DNA from: Cyclobacteriaceae bacterium
GTDB taxonomy: Bacteria > Bacteroidota > Bacteroidia > Cytophagales > Cyclobacteriaceae
Length of the DNA stretch: 64,000 nucleotides
NCBI GenBank assembly: GCA_016787605.1
Contig: JAEUUE010000033.1
Span: 49,768 to 113,767, forward strand
Reading direction: 5' to 3'
How positions within the stretch are numbered: position 1 is the stretch's first letter; each line of letters opens with the position of its first letter. Below are positions 8,236 to 16,889 of this stretch, one piece after another. The notes beneath the pieces are model-generated. The model was not told where the DNA came from, ran no database searches, and saw only the letters and a list, made by a program, of their open reading frames with translations. The position numbers and the translations under genes are program-made.

Positions 8236-9564
8236 ATGATATTTCGAATTGGACTGCTCTTCCTGCTCACCGGCGCGGCGCACCTGTTTGCCATTTTTGG
8301 ACTGAAGTATATCGCTGGCCAGGGCGACCTGGCGGGCGTGGCAGGTATCGGCAAAGCGGAGGCGCTGCTTCAGTTTCTTATCAGCATTATTGGGTTTGGC
8401 ATGCAGACGGAGGGTTTGCGTACGTTGGCGTTTGCTTCTGACTGGAAAGCCAAGCTGGACGAAATACAAACCGCGCGGTTAACGTTGTCGTGGCTGCTGG
8501 TGCTGGGCGCTGTGGGTGCGGTTTACGATTCGTCGTTTTGGTGCTTCCTGGCAGCGCCGGTGTTGGGATCAAGCTGTGATTATGCCTTGTATGCCCGTGG
8601 CAAACCCGTCTTGGCCAGCACCCTCGCCCTTTTCCGGGTGGTGTTCCCCCTGGGAGCGGCCATGGCCGTGGCCGGCCGCGTACCTACCCTGGCTCCCGAG
8701 ACGTTCTTGGTGGCGTTCGTAGGCGTTTATGTGATAACCAACCTGATCATCTCCAAGACACTCGGTGCGTCTACATGGTGGCCGGCACGTCGGGCTTCTC
8801 TGAGTCTTTACATCAAGACGATTCCGGTGGGGGTGATTAACCTGGGTTATTACTTCTTCGGGCTTGGCATACTCTTCTTTGCTGAGTTTCTCTTTGCTGA
8901 GGCCGAATTAGCCGTGGTCTATATGGCCCTGAAGTTCTATGTGGTGTACCGTGGTGCCTTGAGAGTCATTCAGCAAGCCTATGTCAACCAAATGAACCAT
9001 CCACTGGTGGGGTTGCGGGCTGACCAGATTTCCATGGTGATCGGGCTTGTCCTGCTGGGATCGGCCTCCTTGTTTCCGCAAAGTTTCATTACGCTATTCT
9101 TTGGGCAGCAGTTTACCGGCCACCGGGCGTTATTTGTTGGCCTGGGTGCGGCGGCGCTGGTGGCTGGTGTGTTCAATAGCTTTTCAACAACGGCCATACT
9201 GCAGAAGCGCGACCTTCCTATGATGCGGTTGATTGTTGCCTCTGTTTTAGTTTCGATATTGGTGCTGATCATTGGATATTGGGTTTCTCCGGCCCCGGAA
9301 TCGGTCATGATTGCCCTGGGTGTTGGTGAAGTGGTCATGGCAGTGGGACTCATGAAATTGATGGATGACTCGTCGGGGATACGCGAACGCCTGCTTTATC
9401 TCCTGGGTATTTCCGCCGGATTGCTGGTGCCGGCATCAGCCCGGTATCTTTTCTCAGATTCGCTAATCCCCTATCTTTCCAGCTTCGCGCTGATGGGCGG
9501 GTTGATCCTTGTCGTTAACTATTCGAAGTTCATCCATCCTGTAAAAACTGATGAGTCCCGTTGA
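8236..9564 (+). CDS. Wzx-like polysaccharide flippase
   Basis: A 442-residue integral membrane protein with roughly a dozen hydrophobic segments and few soluble stretches, the topology of MOP-superfamily polysaccharide exporters. No single signature motif is decisive; length, topology and position among sugar-nucleotide and glycosyltransferase genes support Wzx. It would move undecaprenyl-linked repeat units across the inner membrane. It is the only flippase candidate in the locus. The ATG at 8236 begins directly with the first membrane helix. It overlaps the next gene by 14 bases. Confidence 0.7.
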   Translation: MIFRIGLLFLLTGAAHLFAIFGLKYIAGQGDLAGVAGIGKAEALLQFLISIIGFGMQTEGLRTLAFASDWKAKLDEIQTARLTLSWLLVLGAVGAVYDSSFWCFLAAPVLGSSCDYALYARGKPVLASTLALFRVVFPLGAAMAVAGRVPTLAPETFLVAFVGVYVITNLIISKTLGASTWWPARRASLSLYIKTIPVGVINLGYYFFGLGILFFAEFLFAEAELAVVYMALKFYVVYRGALRVIQQAYVNQMNHPLVGLRADQISMVIGLVLLGSASLFPQSFITLFFGQQFTGHRALFVGLGAAALVAGVFNSFSTTAILQKRDLPMMRLIVASVLVSILVLIIGYWVSPAPESVMIALGVGEVVMAVGLMKLMDDSSGIRERLLYLLGISAGLLVPASARYLFSDSLIPYLSSFALMGGLILVVNYSKFIHPVKTDESR

Positions 9565-10828
9565 GACATACCCTGGGGCAGGAAGCGCCACGAAGGCAGA
9601 GAATGCATGGGAATTCCTTTGCGGGGCCTTTGTGTTTTCCATCCCCTTCATCGCGGGCCTAAATTCTGCGTTGGTTATTGTCCTGCTCGCACTCTGGTTC
9701 TTTCTCCCGAAACGAACAAATTGGCGTGAGAGTGGGATAGTTATACTGGCTGCCTCGATGCCCTTTTGGCTCGCTGCCGCAGGAATGATCTACACCGATA
9801 ATGTCGAGGAAGGGCTATTCCGACTTCAGCAGAAGGCGCTGCTCCTGGTGTTGCCTTTACTTTTTCTGACGATTCACGTAGACCTTGGTCGTCTTGCGCG
9901 GACCATGATGAGTCTCTTTGTGCTGGGGGTGACTATAGCATGCGCCGTCAGCGTATTGGCCAGCCTTTATCAGTGGGGGCAAACCGGAAGTTCCCAGTAC
10001 TTCACCGGTCATGGCCTGGCGCGGTTCCTGGACTTGTATCCGTATGTGTTCGCCCTTTTGTGCCTGGTTGCGTTGACCGTTCTGGCGGAGGCGGAGCGGG
10101 GATCTATAGCGCTGTATCCTTGGCTGGGCAGAAAAGTGCGCCTCGGGCTGGGTATCCTACTGGTGGGCTTCCTGTTGCTGTTGGCTGTCCAACAGGTGAT
10201 CCTGATCTGGGTTTTGTTGACGTTGTTTTATGCCTGGAGAGTGCTTCCGCAGAAGAAATGGGTGGGCGCTATTGCGGTTTTTCTGGTGGTCCTTCTCGCG
10301 ATGTCGGTTGCGCTGGTGGCTCCCCTGAGGGAGAAAGTGAACGACATCGTTTCAGGCAGTGACAGAAACACGATTCCTCTTGATCAGGAAGGGCCTATGA
10401 AACAGGAGTGGAACGGGATCGCGGTGCGTAAGGCGATCTGGACGTGTGCGTGGGATCTCATTCGGGAGAATCCAGTTTGGGGAGTCGGCACAGGCGATGG
10501 CCAGGACGCACTTCAGCAGGCCTACGCCAACCGGAAGTTCCACCTGGCGGCCTTGTATAACCGCTACAATGCTCACAATCAGTATGTGCAGACCCTTGTT
10601 TGTGCCGGGGTGATCGGGCTGGCCATATGGCTGACATCCATTGGCTGGCTCCTTTGGAAATTCCGTCACGAAAGTCTTTTCCTGTTTACGTTTGCCGCCT
10701 TGCTGTTCAGTATGCTTACAGAGTCGATGCTGGAGACCAACAAAGGAAATTTGATAGTGGCATTTGTTTTATCGGCCTTATTGCTTCCGGTTCGTTTCAA
10801 AGTGGCATCCAGCAGGGCTTCAGGCTGA
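9551..10828 (+). CDS. O-antigen ligase/polymerase family membrane protein (Wzy_C), first of three
   Basis: A 425-residue protein with many membrane helices and a large loop before the last helices. The loop holds ENPVWGVGTGDGQDALQQAY and AHNQYVQTLVCAGVIGL, the signature region of the O-antigen ligase/Wzy_C family. Members either polymerise repeat units (Wzy) or ligate glycans to lipid A or protein (WaaL). Sequence alone does not tell which. Two more members occur in this locus (13682-14875 and 16890-18101). It is translationally linked to the flippase by overlap. Confidence 0.78.
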   Translation: MSPVETYPGAGSATKAENAWEFLCGAFVFSIPFIAGLNSALVIVLLALWFFLPKRTNWRESGIVILAASMPFWLAAAGMIYTDNVEEGLFRLQQKALLLVLPLLFLTIHVDLGRLARTMMSLFVLGVTIACAVSVLASLYQWGQTGSSQYFTGHGLARFLDLYPYVFALLCLVALTVLAEAERGSIALYPWLGRKVRLGLGILLVGFLLLLAVQQVILIWVLLTLFYAWRVLPQKKWVGAIAVFLVVLLAMSVALVAPLREKVNDIVSGSDRNTIPLDQEGPMKQEWNGIAVRKAIWTCAWDLIRENPVWGVGTGDGQDALQQAYANRKFHLAALYNRYNAHNQYVQTLVCAGVIGLAIWLTSIGWLLWKFRHESLFLFTFAALLFSMLTESMLETNKGNLIVAFVLSALLLPVRFKVASSRASG

Positions 10829-10832
10829 AAAC

Positions 10833-11993
10833 ATGGCAAGACACTATTCATCCAGCAAAGCAGTGGCCAGCAAGTTGCTGGAGGCCATTGCCGCACTTCT
10901 TTCTCTTCCCTGGCGGGTGGCCCGAAGGCCCCGGCCAGCGCTGCGGCGCGTGCTTCTGGTTGAGCCTTTCCAAATGGGCGATGTGCTGTCACTGACCGCA
11001 ATGATCGATCCGTTGGAACGGAAATTTGGAGCATTGGAATGGTATGTGCTTACCAAGCCAGCGGGCGGCGCGATCCTTCGAATGGATCCCAGGATCAGCG
11101 TGCTTTCCGTGGATTTTCCCTGGTCGGATCATGGCGAAAAGAAGATTTCGGTCTCACGTACCTGGAATGCGATACGCCAGGTCTGGCGTTTTCGCAGAAT
11201 TGACTTTGATCTTGGAATTGATACGCGCGGCGACATCCGATCACAGTTGTTAATGGTGATATCCGGATGCCGGATGCGATTAGGGTATCGCAGCTACCTG
11301 AATTCGAACCTCAGTGTTTGGGGTTTGTTGCTGACCCATTACCCCATTCGTCCAAAATACCGGCATCGCTTTGAATGGAACCTTTACCTGCTCACGGCCC
11401 TGGGTATGGAGGAGTCGGAACTTTTTCCACTGCGACTTCCATGTTTTTCTCCATCCTCTGCGTCTGAACAAGTTGGTAAACGGTACCCGGTAGTCCATGT
11501 AGGCGGAGGTTGGATTCATCGTCGCTGGCCCGAGGAGAACTGGATGGCTCTTATTCGCTGGCTTGCCCAGCGTGTTGATTGGGTGCACGTAATCGGCGGT
11601 GAGGGCGAAAGGGAGATTCTCGACAGGATTGCCCTTGGTATACGGGAGAGCGCCAACGTGCGGATAGAAGTAACTGACTTGAGCGGTTTGGTGCGCAGTA
11701 TTTCACGTTGTTCGTTTTTTGTCGGGCTCGATAGTGGCCCCATGAATCTGGCGGCTAGCCTGAATAGGCCATCGATTGCCCTTTTCGGACCCGGAGATAC
11801 GGAGATGTGGAGGCCGCTGAGCGCGGGTAGCGTGGTTGTTCGGCGAACCGAGAACTTTCCCTGTAGTCCCTGCCTGCAGATAACTTGCCTGTATCCCGGT
11901 CGGAATTGCATGCACGCCATTCAAGTGGCCGATGTTGTGTCTATATTGGAGCGTTTATTGAATGACATATCAAACCAGCCCTCCACCCCATGA
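10833..11993 (+). CDS. Glycosyltransferase family 9 (heptosyltransferase-like)
   Basis: A 386-residue protein taken from the ATG at 10833, five bases after the previous stop; an upstream in-frame start would overlap that gene by about 60 bases. It has RVLLVEPFQMGDVLSLTAMI as the N-terminal GT-B acceptor domain and VVHVGGGWIHRRWPEENW plus FVGLDSGPMNLAASLNRPSIALFGP as the family-9 ADP-heptose-binding region. GT9 enzymes add heptose or related sugars to LPS-type glycans on the cytoplasmic side. The C-terminal CSPCLQITCLYPGRNCM cysteine cluster is typical of many GT9 members. It overlaps the next gene by four bases. Confidence 0.83.
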   Translation: MARHYSSSKAVASKLLEAIAALLSLPWRVARRPRPALRRVLLVEPFQMGDVLSLTAMIDPLERKFGALEWYVLTKPAGGAILRMDPRISVLSVDFPWSDHGEKKISVSRTWNAIRQVWRFRRIDFDLGIDTRGDIRSQLLMVISGCRMRLGYRSYLNSNLSVWGLLLTHYPIRPKYRHRFEWNLYLLTALGMEESELFPLRLPCFSPSSASEQVGKRYPVVHVGGGWIHRRWPEENWMALIRWLAQRVDWVHVIGGEGEREILDRIALGIRESANVRIEVTDLSGLVRSISRCSFFVGLDSGPMNLAASLNRPSIALFGPGDTEMWRPLSAGSVVVRRTENFPCSPCLQITCLYPGRNCMHAIQVADVVSILERLLNDISNQPSTP

Positions 11994-12922
11994 GTTGTTC
12001 TGTTTGCTCATCCACTGACGTCCAGCCTATTTTCGATAAATCGCTGGAGGCCTCGGAATGGATTCTTGGTGGTGTCAAGTATGGGTATGTACGTTGTTCT
12101 TCCTGCCAACTCATCCAATGCGACCCTACGCCGGACCAGGCCGCCCTTATGGAGTTTTACCAGGCATCCTATGCCTATGACTGGTTTGACAGAAATGCTT
12201 TTTATAAGCGCTGGCAGGCCCGTCACCGGGTGTCACGCATTGCTTATTTGTTCGCTGATGGAATGAAATGCCTGGATTTTGGGTGCGGCCATGGTTTCTT
12301 CGTCGAGGCCATGAATCGAAGGGGAGTTGACACGTACGGATTTGACATCGGAGTCAGCAAGATCCAAAAAGATCCCAGCGAACGGACTGCTTACCGGGCC
12401 ACTTTCGGCGAATATGACCGCACTGGGTTTGATATGATCACTGCATGGCACGTGCTGGAGCATATGCGAAAACCGGCGGAGACAATAAAGGCATTGAACG
12501 AGAGGCTAAAGGAGGGAGGCAGACTTGTACTGGCAGTTCCTAATGGAGCGAGCCTGGGGATCCGGTTGTTTGGACAGAAGTGGGGGTGGGTTCAGCAGCC
12601 GTATGTGCACATTAGTTTATTCGGGCCGAAGAACCTTCCGCTGCTTTTGGAGAACCACGGTTTTGTAGTCGAGCGCGTGCACACCCGGGAAGCATGGGAT
12701 CAAAACCTTTACGACCTCCTCATTACCGCCCTGTTCTATCGTCACCGATCGCGCAATGCCGTGCGAACGTTTAACCCCTCCCTTCGAGGCACCGTGATAT
12801 TCCGACTTAATCAATTGGTGCGCCTGGCATTTACCCCATTGTCTTACTTGTATGCGGCACTGAGAGGCCAGCGTGGCGATGGCAGTGAACTGGTGGTGAT
12901 TGCGCGTAAACGCAATTCCTAG
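11990..12922 (+). CDS. Class I SAM methyltransferase with N-terminal zinc ribbon
   Basis: A 310-residue protein. Residues 3-40 hold two CxxC pairs (CSVC and CSSC), likely a zinc ribbon. The methyltransferase core follows: LDFGCGHGFFVEAM is the SAM-binding motif I and DMITAWHVLEHM the motif with the conserved HVLEH. Proteins of this layout are frequent in polysaccharide loci and are thought to methylate sugars or cap chains; the substrate here is unknown. The stop codon shares the palindrome CTAG with the stop of the convergent gene on the other strand. Confidence 0.8.
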   Translation: MSCSVCSSTDVQPIFDKSLEASEWILGGVKYGYVRCSSCQLIQCDPTPDQAALMEFYQASYAYDWFDRNAFYKRWQARHRVSRIAYLFADGMKCLDFGCGHGFFVEAMNRRGVDTYGFDIGVSKIQKDPSERTAYRATFGEYDRTGFDMITAWHVLEHMRKPAETIKALNERLKEGGRLVLAVPNGASLGIRLFGQKWGWVQQPYVHISLFGPKNLPLLLENHGFVVERVHTREAWDQNLYDLLITALFYRHRSRNAVRTFNPSLRGTVIFRLNQLVRLAFTPLSYLYAALRGQRGDGSELVVIARKRNS

Positions 12923-13707
12923 GAAGGTCTCTTTTGAGTCAGCAATTGCTGATCAGACATTGTCTTTGACCGCATCAGCAACAAAAGCGGAAACGATGCA
13001 GCATAGAGAAAATACTTTAATTGGGGAAGGCTCAACAACATGCTCATCGTCATCGAGAATTTCTTCCGCGTGAGAAGATGGTAGTTTCCAATCGGGTAAT
13101 AGGTTAGTCCAAATTGCCTGGCCAGCGATTGGAAAGCGGCATGCGTGTAGAACATTACGTGCTGACCATGGTCAAAACCATAGTAGTACCATTCCGATGG
13201 ATTAGGGATGGGCTCAGGTAAGAGCTCGGTGGATAGCAGTATGGTGTCGGAGAGTTTAAGCAGTTGCTCCACCTCTTCTTTCGGATTTACGAAGTGCTCA
13301 AAGCTCTCAAACGTGGTGACCAGGGAGTAGACCTCCGGGGAACCCCCTTCGAACCCTCTCGCCAGGACATTTGGGGTATAGGGGTCTGTCCAATAGAAGT
13401 CGAATCCGAGATCTCGCATAAGGCGGGTAAATAATCCGGTTCCTCCCGCATAATCGAGAAATCTCTTTTTTCTGCCCAACAAAAGAATGATGATGGATGC
13501 GGTAATTCTCGCGGCTCTTTGGTTGCGATGAACCAAGCCAGTGTCCCCGAGATTGAGTGAATGACGATAGGCCTCCTCCAGCCAATACGGCGGTTCTGAT
13601 TGAAGCGCACCGCAGGACCGGCAGGCGAAATATTTAACCTGGTATTTGTTCAATACCGTGGCTTCAAAAATCAACTGAAGCTCACCTTCGCAAATTCGGC
13701 AATTCAT
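12919..13707 (-). CDS. Class I SAM methyltransferase with N-terminal zinc ribbon, minus strand
   Basis: A 262-residue protein from the ATG at 13707; a longer upstream reading would run far into the preceding membrane-protein gene. It starts with a zinc ribbon (CRIC and CRSC) followed by a methyltransferase core with FLDYAGGTGLFTRLM as motif I and TTFESFEHFVNP. The C-terminal stretch KYFLYAASFPLLLLM is hydrophobic. It is the distant relative and convergent neighbour of the methyltransferase at 11990-12922. Its start overlaps the end of the Wzy-like gene by 26 bases, so the two form one minus-strand unit. Substrate unknown. Confidence 0.75.
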   Translation of the reverse strand: MNCRICEGELQLIFEATVLNKYQVKYFACRSCGALQSEPPYWLEEAYRHSLNLGDTGLVHRNQRAARITASIIILLLGRKKRFLDYAGGTGLFTRLMRDLGFDFYWTDPYTPNVLARGFEGGSPEVYSLVTTFESFEHFVNPKEEVEQLLKLSDTILLSTELLPEPIPNPSEWYYYGFDHGQHVMFYTHAAFQSLARQFGLTYYPIGNYHLLTRKKFSMTMSMLLSLPQLKYFLYAASFPLLLLMRSKTMSDQQLLTQKRPS

Positions 13708-14875
13708 AGTTTTTTGGTTCGGCCATGGCACGAGCCACAAAGCCCAATGATATCCAATATAGCCCGGACATGGTTGGTGATTCCAGTACCAGGTTAAAGA
13801 AGCCCACAATAGTGATGATGACGAAGCCTATAAACAGGCCTCCGTCGTTTCGATGATTGAGATAATAGTGCTTGTACTTGAAGAAGTCCCGAAACACCGC
13901 ACGGTAGATCAGGAGAAACAGTACGACAGAAACAAGACCAAGACGCACAAAGATGGTAACAAAGGTGTTATGCGTTCCAATGACATGGGCAATGTACTCG
14001 TCGGGATAGCCAAGGTCGGTGGTGGTGACGTCCGGATGATAGGGCAGAATGGGCGTTCCAAATCCCAGGCCCAGCAGATTGCCCGGGAAAGCCTCTACCA
14101 AGGTGCGGTACCAAAAAATCATTCGCCAGCTTGAATTTTGATCGAAGTTAAACCAGGGATGTTGCCGGTAAACGTATTCGACATCCCCAAAGAACCACTC
14201 TTTATTTACGTTGTAGAGCTTTAAATAGGGGATAGCTACGTAAAAGAGAATGCAGAAGCCGAGAAAGGCGGCCAGAGAGATCCACTTGATATGGGTGTAA
14301 CGCGGCACAATAAGGACGCCCATTACGGCACCCGCGATGATTATCACGGTAAGGGAGGTGAAAGCAGCAAAATAGAGACCCAGGAGAAACAGGAAACCCA
14401 AGACGCCCACCCATTGCCACCGTCGTTGTATTATGGACAGCCAATATGCGAAGGAGCTTCGGTCAACCCATCCAAATTTTCCCATCGCGAAGGAAAGCAG
14501 TCCGTAGCCCAGGATAAGTCCACGCAACCTGCTGTAGAATGAATACTGGGCCTCATACAAGCTGTATCCGAGAAAGAAGGCAAACACCGAATACACGATG
14601 CTCAGGTGGCGGAAATAGTAATACCAGTTCGTTTTCAGGAACAGGCTCACCACAGAATAGAAAAGACCCAGGAAGAGAAAACCCATGACAAGCCGGTAAA
14701 CGGAGTTGTCGGGCACGCGCAGCTTCCAGTTTTGGCGGAGGCTGATTCTTAGAAAATAGATGAAGCCGATAAGGCTCAAGAGCTCGTTAAAAAATAGGAC
14801 CCGTTCAAAGATGAAGTAGTTGATTCCATACAAAAGGATCAACACCAGGAGGATGCTGCTGAACCTTATTTTCAT
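13682..14875 (-). CDS. O-antigen ligase/polymerase-like membrane protein, second of three
   Basis: A 397-residue polytopic protein with the start taken at the ATG at 14875, which begins a membrane helix (MKIRFSSILLVLILLYG). A large loop carrying LLGLGFGTPILPYHP and HVIGTHNTFVTIFVRLGLVSVVLFL precedes the last helices; the GTHN(T)F pattern matches the O-antigen ligase/Wzy family. It is rich in aromatic residues and its DNA looks more AT-rich than the flanking genes, which may point to separate acquisition. It is read from its own promoter-like box at 14908-14915. Confidence 0.7.
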   Translation of the reverse strand: MKIRFSSILLVLILLYGINYFIFERVLFFNELLSLIGFIYFLRISLRQNWKLRVPDNSVYRLVMGFLFLGLFYSVVSLFLKTNWYYYFRHLSIVYSVFAFFLGYSLYEAQYSFYSRLRGLILGYGLLSFAMGKFGWVDRSSFAYWLSIIQRRWQWVGVLGFLFLLGLYFAAFTSLTVIIIAGAVMGVLIVPRYTHIKWISLAAFLGFCILFYVAIPYLKLYNVNKEWFFGDVEYVYRQHPWFNFDQNSSWRMIFWYRTLVEAFPGNLLGLGFGTPILPYHPDVTTTDLGYPDEYIAHVIGTHNTFVTIFVRLGLVSVVLFLLIYRAVFRDFFKYKHYYLNHRNDGGLFIGFVIITIVGFFNLVLESPTMSGLYWISLGFVARAMAEPKNYELPNLRR

Positions 14876-14907
14876 GACTGGGGTAAGCGAGGCGGAATGA
14901 TCACGCC

Positions 14908-14915
14908 CAAAGGTA
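14908..14915 (-). promoter_or_regulatory. -7 box TACCTTTG for the minus-strand methyltransferase/Wzy unit
   Basis: On the minus strand TACCTTTG fits the Bacteroidota TAnnTTTG box exactly, 32 bases upstream of the ATG at 14875. A TTTG lies about 24 bases further upstream, slightly beyond usual spacing. The 194-base divergent gap otherwise shows no gene. Confidence 0.5.
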
Positions 14916-15069
14916 AGGATTCGCTGTTGTATTGGGAGACAAAGTGTCACGAGGAGTATCCGAAAGGGTAAGGAAACCATGGGTCGGGACGGTGGGAATA
15001 AAAATTTCAATTGAGGTTTTTGTCTTAATATTGTGCGTCCTTTTTTTCCGGCCAGTCCCTACCCTTCTC

Positions 15070-15816
15070 ATGAATCGATATTCGTTATTCGGAATTTATT
15101 ATTGTGCGACAGATTATGAAGAGGCGTCGACGGAGATAGTGGAACATGCCCGGCTGCGAACGTCGTACGGTGTTTCGGCTCTGGCCGTCCATGGGCTTAT
15201 GACAGCCTATTACGATCGGGCCATTCGTGAGAAGGTGAATGCCATCCCTATGGTAGTACCGGATGGGCAGCCGGTCCGCTGGGCACTCAATAGTTTCTTC
15301 AGGGCTGGCCTTAGGGACCGCGTGTATGGTCCGGAGCTTACCCTGTGGGTGCTGGAAAAGGCAAATACCCAAAAGTTATCGGTCTATCTTTTTGGGAGCA
15401 CAAGACAGACCTGTGACCGGTTTGTTGAGTTTATTCGTCGACGTTTTCCTGAATTAATAATTTCGGGGGTGCATGTGGACAGGTTTCGGGACGCTACGCC
15501 TGAAGAAGACGTGGAAGACATAAAAAAAATCAATGCCTCCGGCGCGCACCTTGTTTTGGTGGGCAGAGGTTGTCCACGACAGGAGGTGTGGGTTGCCGAA
15601 CACCTTGGCAAAGTCAATGCCGCGATGATGGCAGTGGGTGCGGCGTTTGACTTTCATGCAGGCGTGTTGCCCCAAGCCCCAGCCTGGATGCAACGGGCCG
15701 GCCTGGAGTGGCTATTCCGACTTATCCAGGAACCTCGACGACTGTGGAAGCGATACCTTGTCACGAACAGTCAGTTTGTATACCAGTTTTTGCGTCATAA
15801 ACTATTTGTCAGATGA
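15070..15816 (+). CDS. WecG/TagA/CpsF family glycosyltransferase (GT26)
   Basis: A 248-residue protein from the ATG at 15070 (MNRYSLFGI); an upstream in-frame extension would add a low-complexity hydrophobic stretch and runs through the divergent promoter region. Motifs include [11 protein letters not shown] with the conserved Asp-Gly, [34 protein letters not shown] and [12 protein letters not shown]26 enzymes add N-acetylmannosamine, its uronate or similar sugars to undecaprenyl-PP-GlcNAc on the inner face of the membrane. It may follow the WecA-like initiator encoded at 19488. It overlaps the next gene (ATGA). Confidence 0.87.
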   Translation: MNRYSLFGIYYCATDYEEASTEIVEHARLRTSYGVSALAVHGLMTAYYDRAIREKVNAIPMVVPDGQPVRWALNSFFRAGLRDRVYGPELTLWVLEKANTQKLSVYLFGSTRQTCDRFVEFIRRRFPELIISGVHVDRFRDATPEEDVEDIKKINASGAHLVLVGRGCPRQEVWVAEHLGKVNAAMMAVGAAFDFHAGVLPQAPAWMQRAGLEWLFRLIQEPRRLWKRYLVTNSQFVYQFLRHKLFVR

Positions 15817-16868
15817 AGAAATTAATTGTTACAGGCTCCTCTGGCTTAATCGGCAGCGAAGTGGTCAGCTACTTCACTACACAGGGTTGGGCCGTTTGGG
15901 GCATTGACAATAACATGCGGGCCGACTTTTTCGGGCCACAAGGGGATACCCGATGGAATCAGAAACGTCTCGAGGCAACCTTTCCGAATTTCAAACATGT
16001 CGAATTGGATATCCGTAACCGACCGGATGTGATACGCTTTATCGCCGAGATAAAGCCTGATGCCATAGTACACACGGCCGCCCAGCCCAGCCATGACCTG
16101 GCGGCCTCCCGACCATTTGACGACTTTGACGTGAATGCGGTGGGGACACTGAACCTGCTTGAAGCCAATCGACTGTGCAACCCCGAGACGCCATTTGTGC
16201 ATATGTCGACCAACAAGGTTTACGGAGATGCACCGAATGAGCTGCAACTCGTGGAGCTGCCCACGAGGTGGGACTTTGCCTCCCCTGACTATGCAAACGG
16301 TATCAAGGAAGACTTTCGGATCGACCAGTCAAAGCATTCTCTTTTTGGAGCCTCCAAAGTGGCTGCAGATGTTATGGTGCAGGAATATGGACGGTATTTT
16401 GGAATGCCCACTTGTTGTCTCCGCGGAGGATGTCTTACTGGTCCGAACCATAGCGGGGTCGAGCTGCATGGTTTTCTGAGCTACCTTATTCGCTGTAACC
16501 TGGAAGGGAGGAAGTACACCATCTTCGGATACAAAGGGAAACAGGTGCGTGATAATATTCATTCTATCGATGTGGTATTGTTTATCCGGGCCTTTCTTGA
16601 AAAGCCCAGGTTAGCCGAAGTGTACAATATCGGCGGAGGGCGCGAAAATTCGATCTCCATCCTGGAGGCCTTTGAACTGATCAGCAGCATCTCCGGAAAG
16701 AAGATGGTGTATGATTACCTGGACAAGAATCGTCAAGGAGATCACATCTGCTATATTTCAGACCTTTCCAAGATGAAGGCTCATTATCCCAACTGGGGTA
16801 TCACCAAGGATCTTCGTACGACCTTTGAAGAAATTCACGAAGCCTGGGTGCGGCGAGCGGCCAACTAG
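15813..16868 (+). CDS. CDP-paratose 2-epimerase-like NAD-dependent epimerase
   Basis: A 351-residue extended SDR with [14 protein letters not shown] as the NAD site and [13 protein letters not shown], a stretch typical of the CDP-paratose/tyvelose epimerase group. The place of the catalytic YxxxK motif reads FGASK: Phe178 replaces tyrosine while Lys182 is kept, confirmed in the DNA (TTT at 16344). [18 protein letters not shown] is the substrate-side motif. The family epimerises or otherwise modifies nucleotide sugars; no CDP-sugar genes are nearby, so the substrate is unknown. Confidence 0.8.
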   Translation: MKKLIVTGSSGLIGSEVVSYFTTQGWAVWGIDNNMRADFFGPQGDTRWNQKRLEATFPNFKHVELDIRNRPDVIRFIAEIKPDAIVHTAAQPSHDLAASRPFDDFDVNAVGTLNLLEANRLCNPETPFVHMSTNKVYGDAPNELQLVELPTRWDFASPDYANGIKEDFRIDQSKHSLFGASKVAADVMVQEYGRYFGMPTCCLRGGCLTGPNHSGVELHGFLSYLIRCNLEGRKYTIFGYKGKQVRDNIHSIDVVLFIRAFLEKPRLAEVYNIGGGRENSISILEAFELISSISGKKMVYDYLDKNRQGDHICYISDLSKMKAHYPNWGITKDLRTTFEEIHEAWVRRAAN

Positions 16869-16889
16869 AATGAATGCACGTTGCGGAAT

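Noticed and set aside
15026-15033. TAATATTG before the GT26 gene as a -7 box
   Set aside because: It has a mismatch within the TTTG part; a similar sequence sits before the Wzz-like gene, so it may be real, but the support is too weak to list as a promoter.
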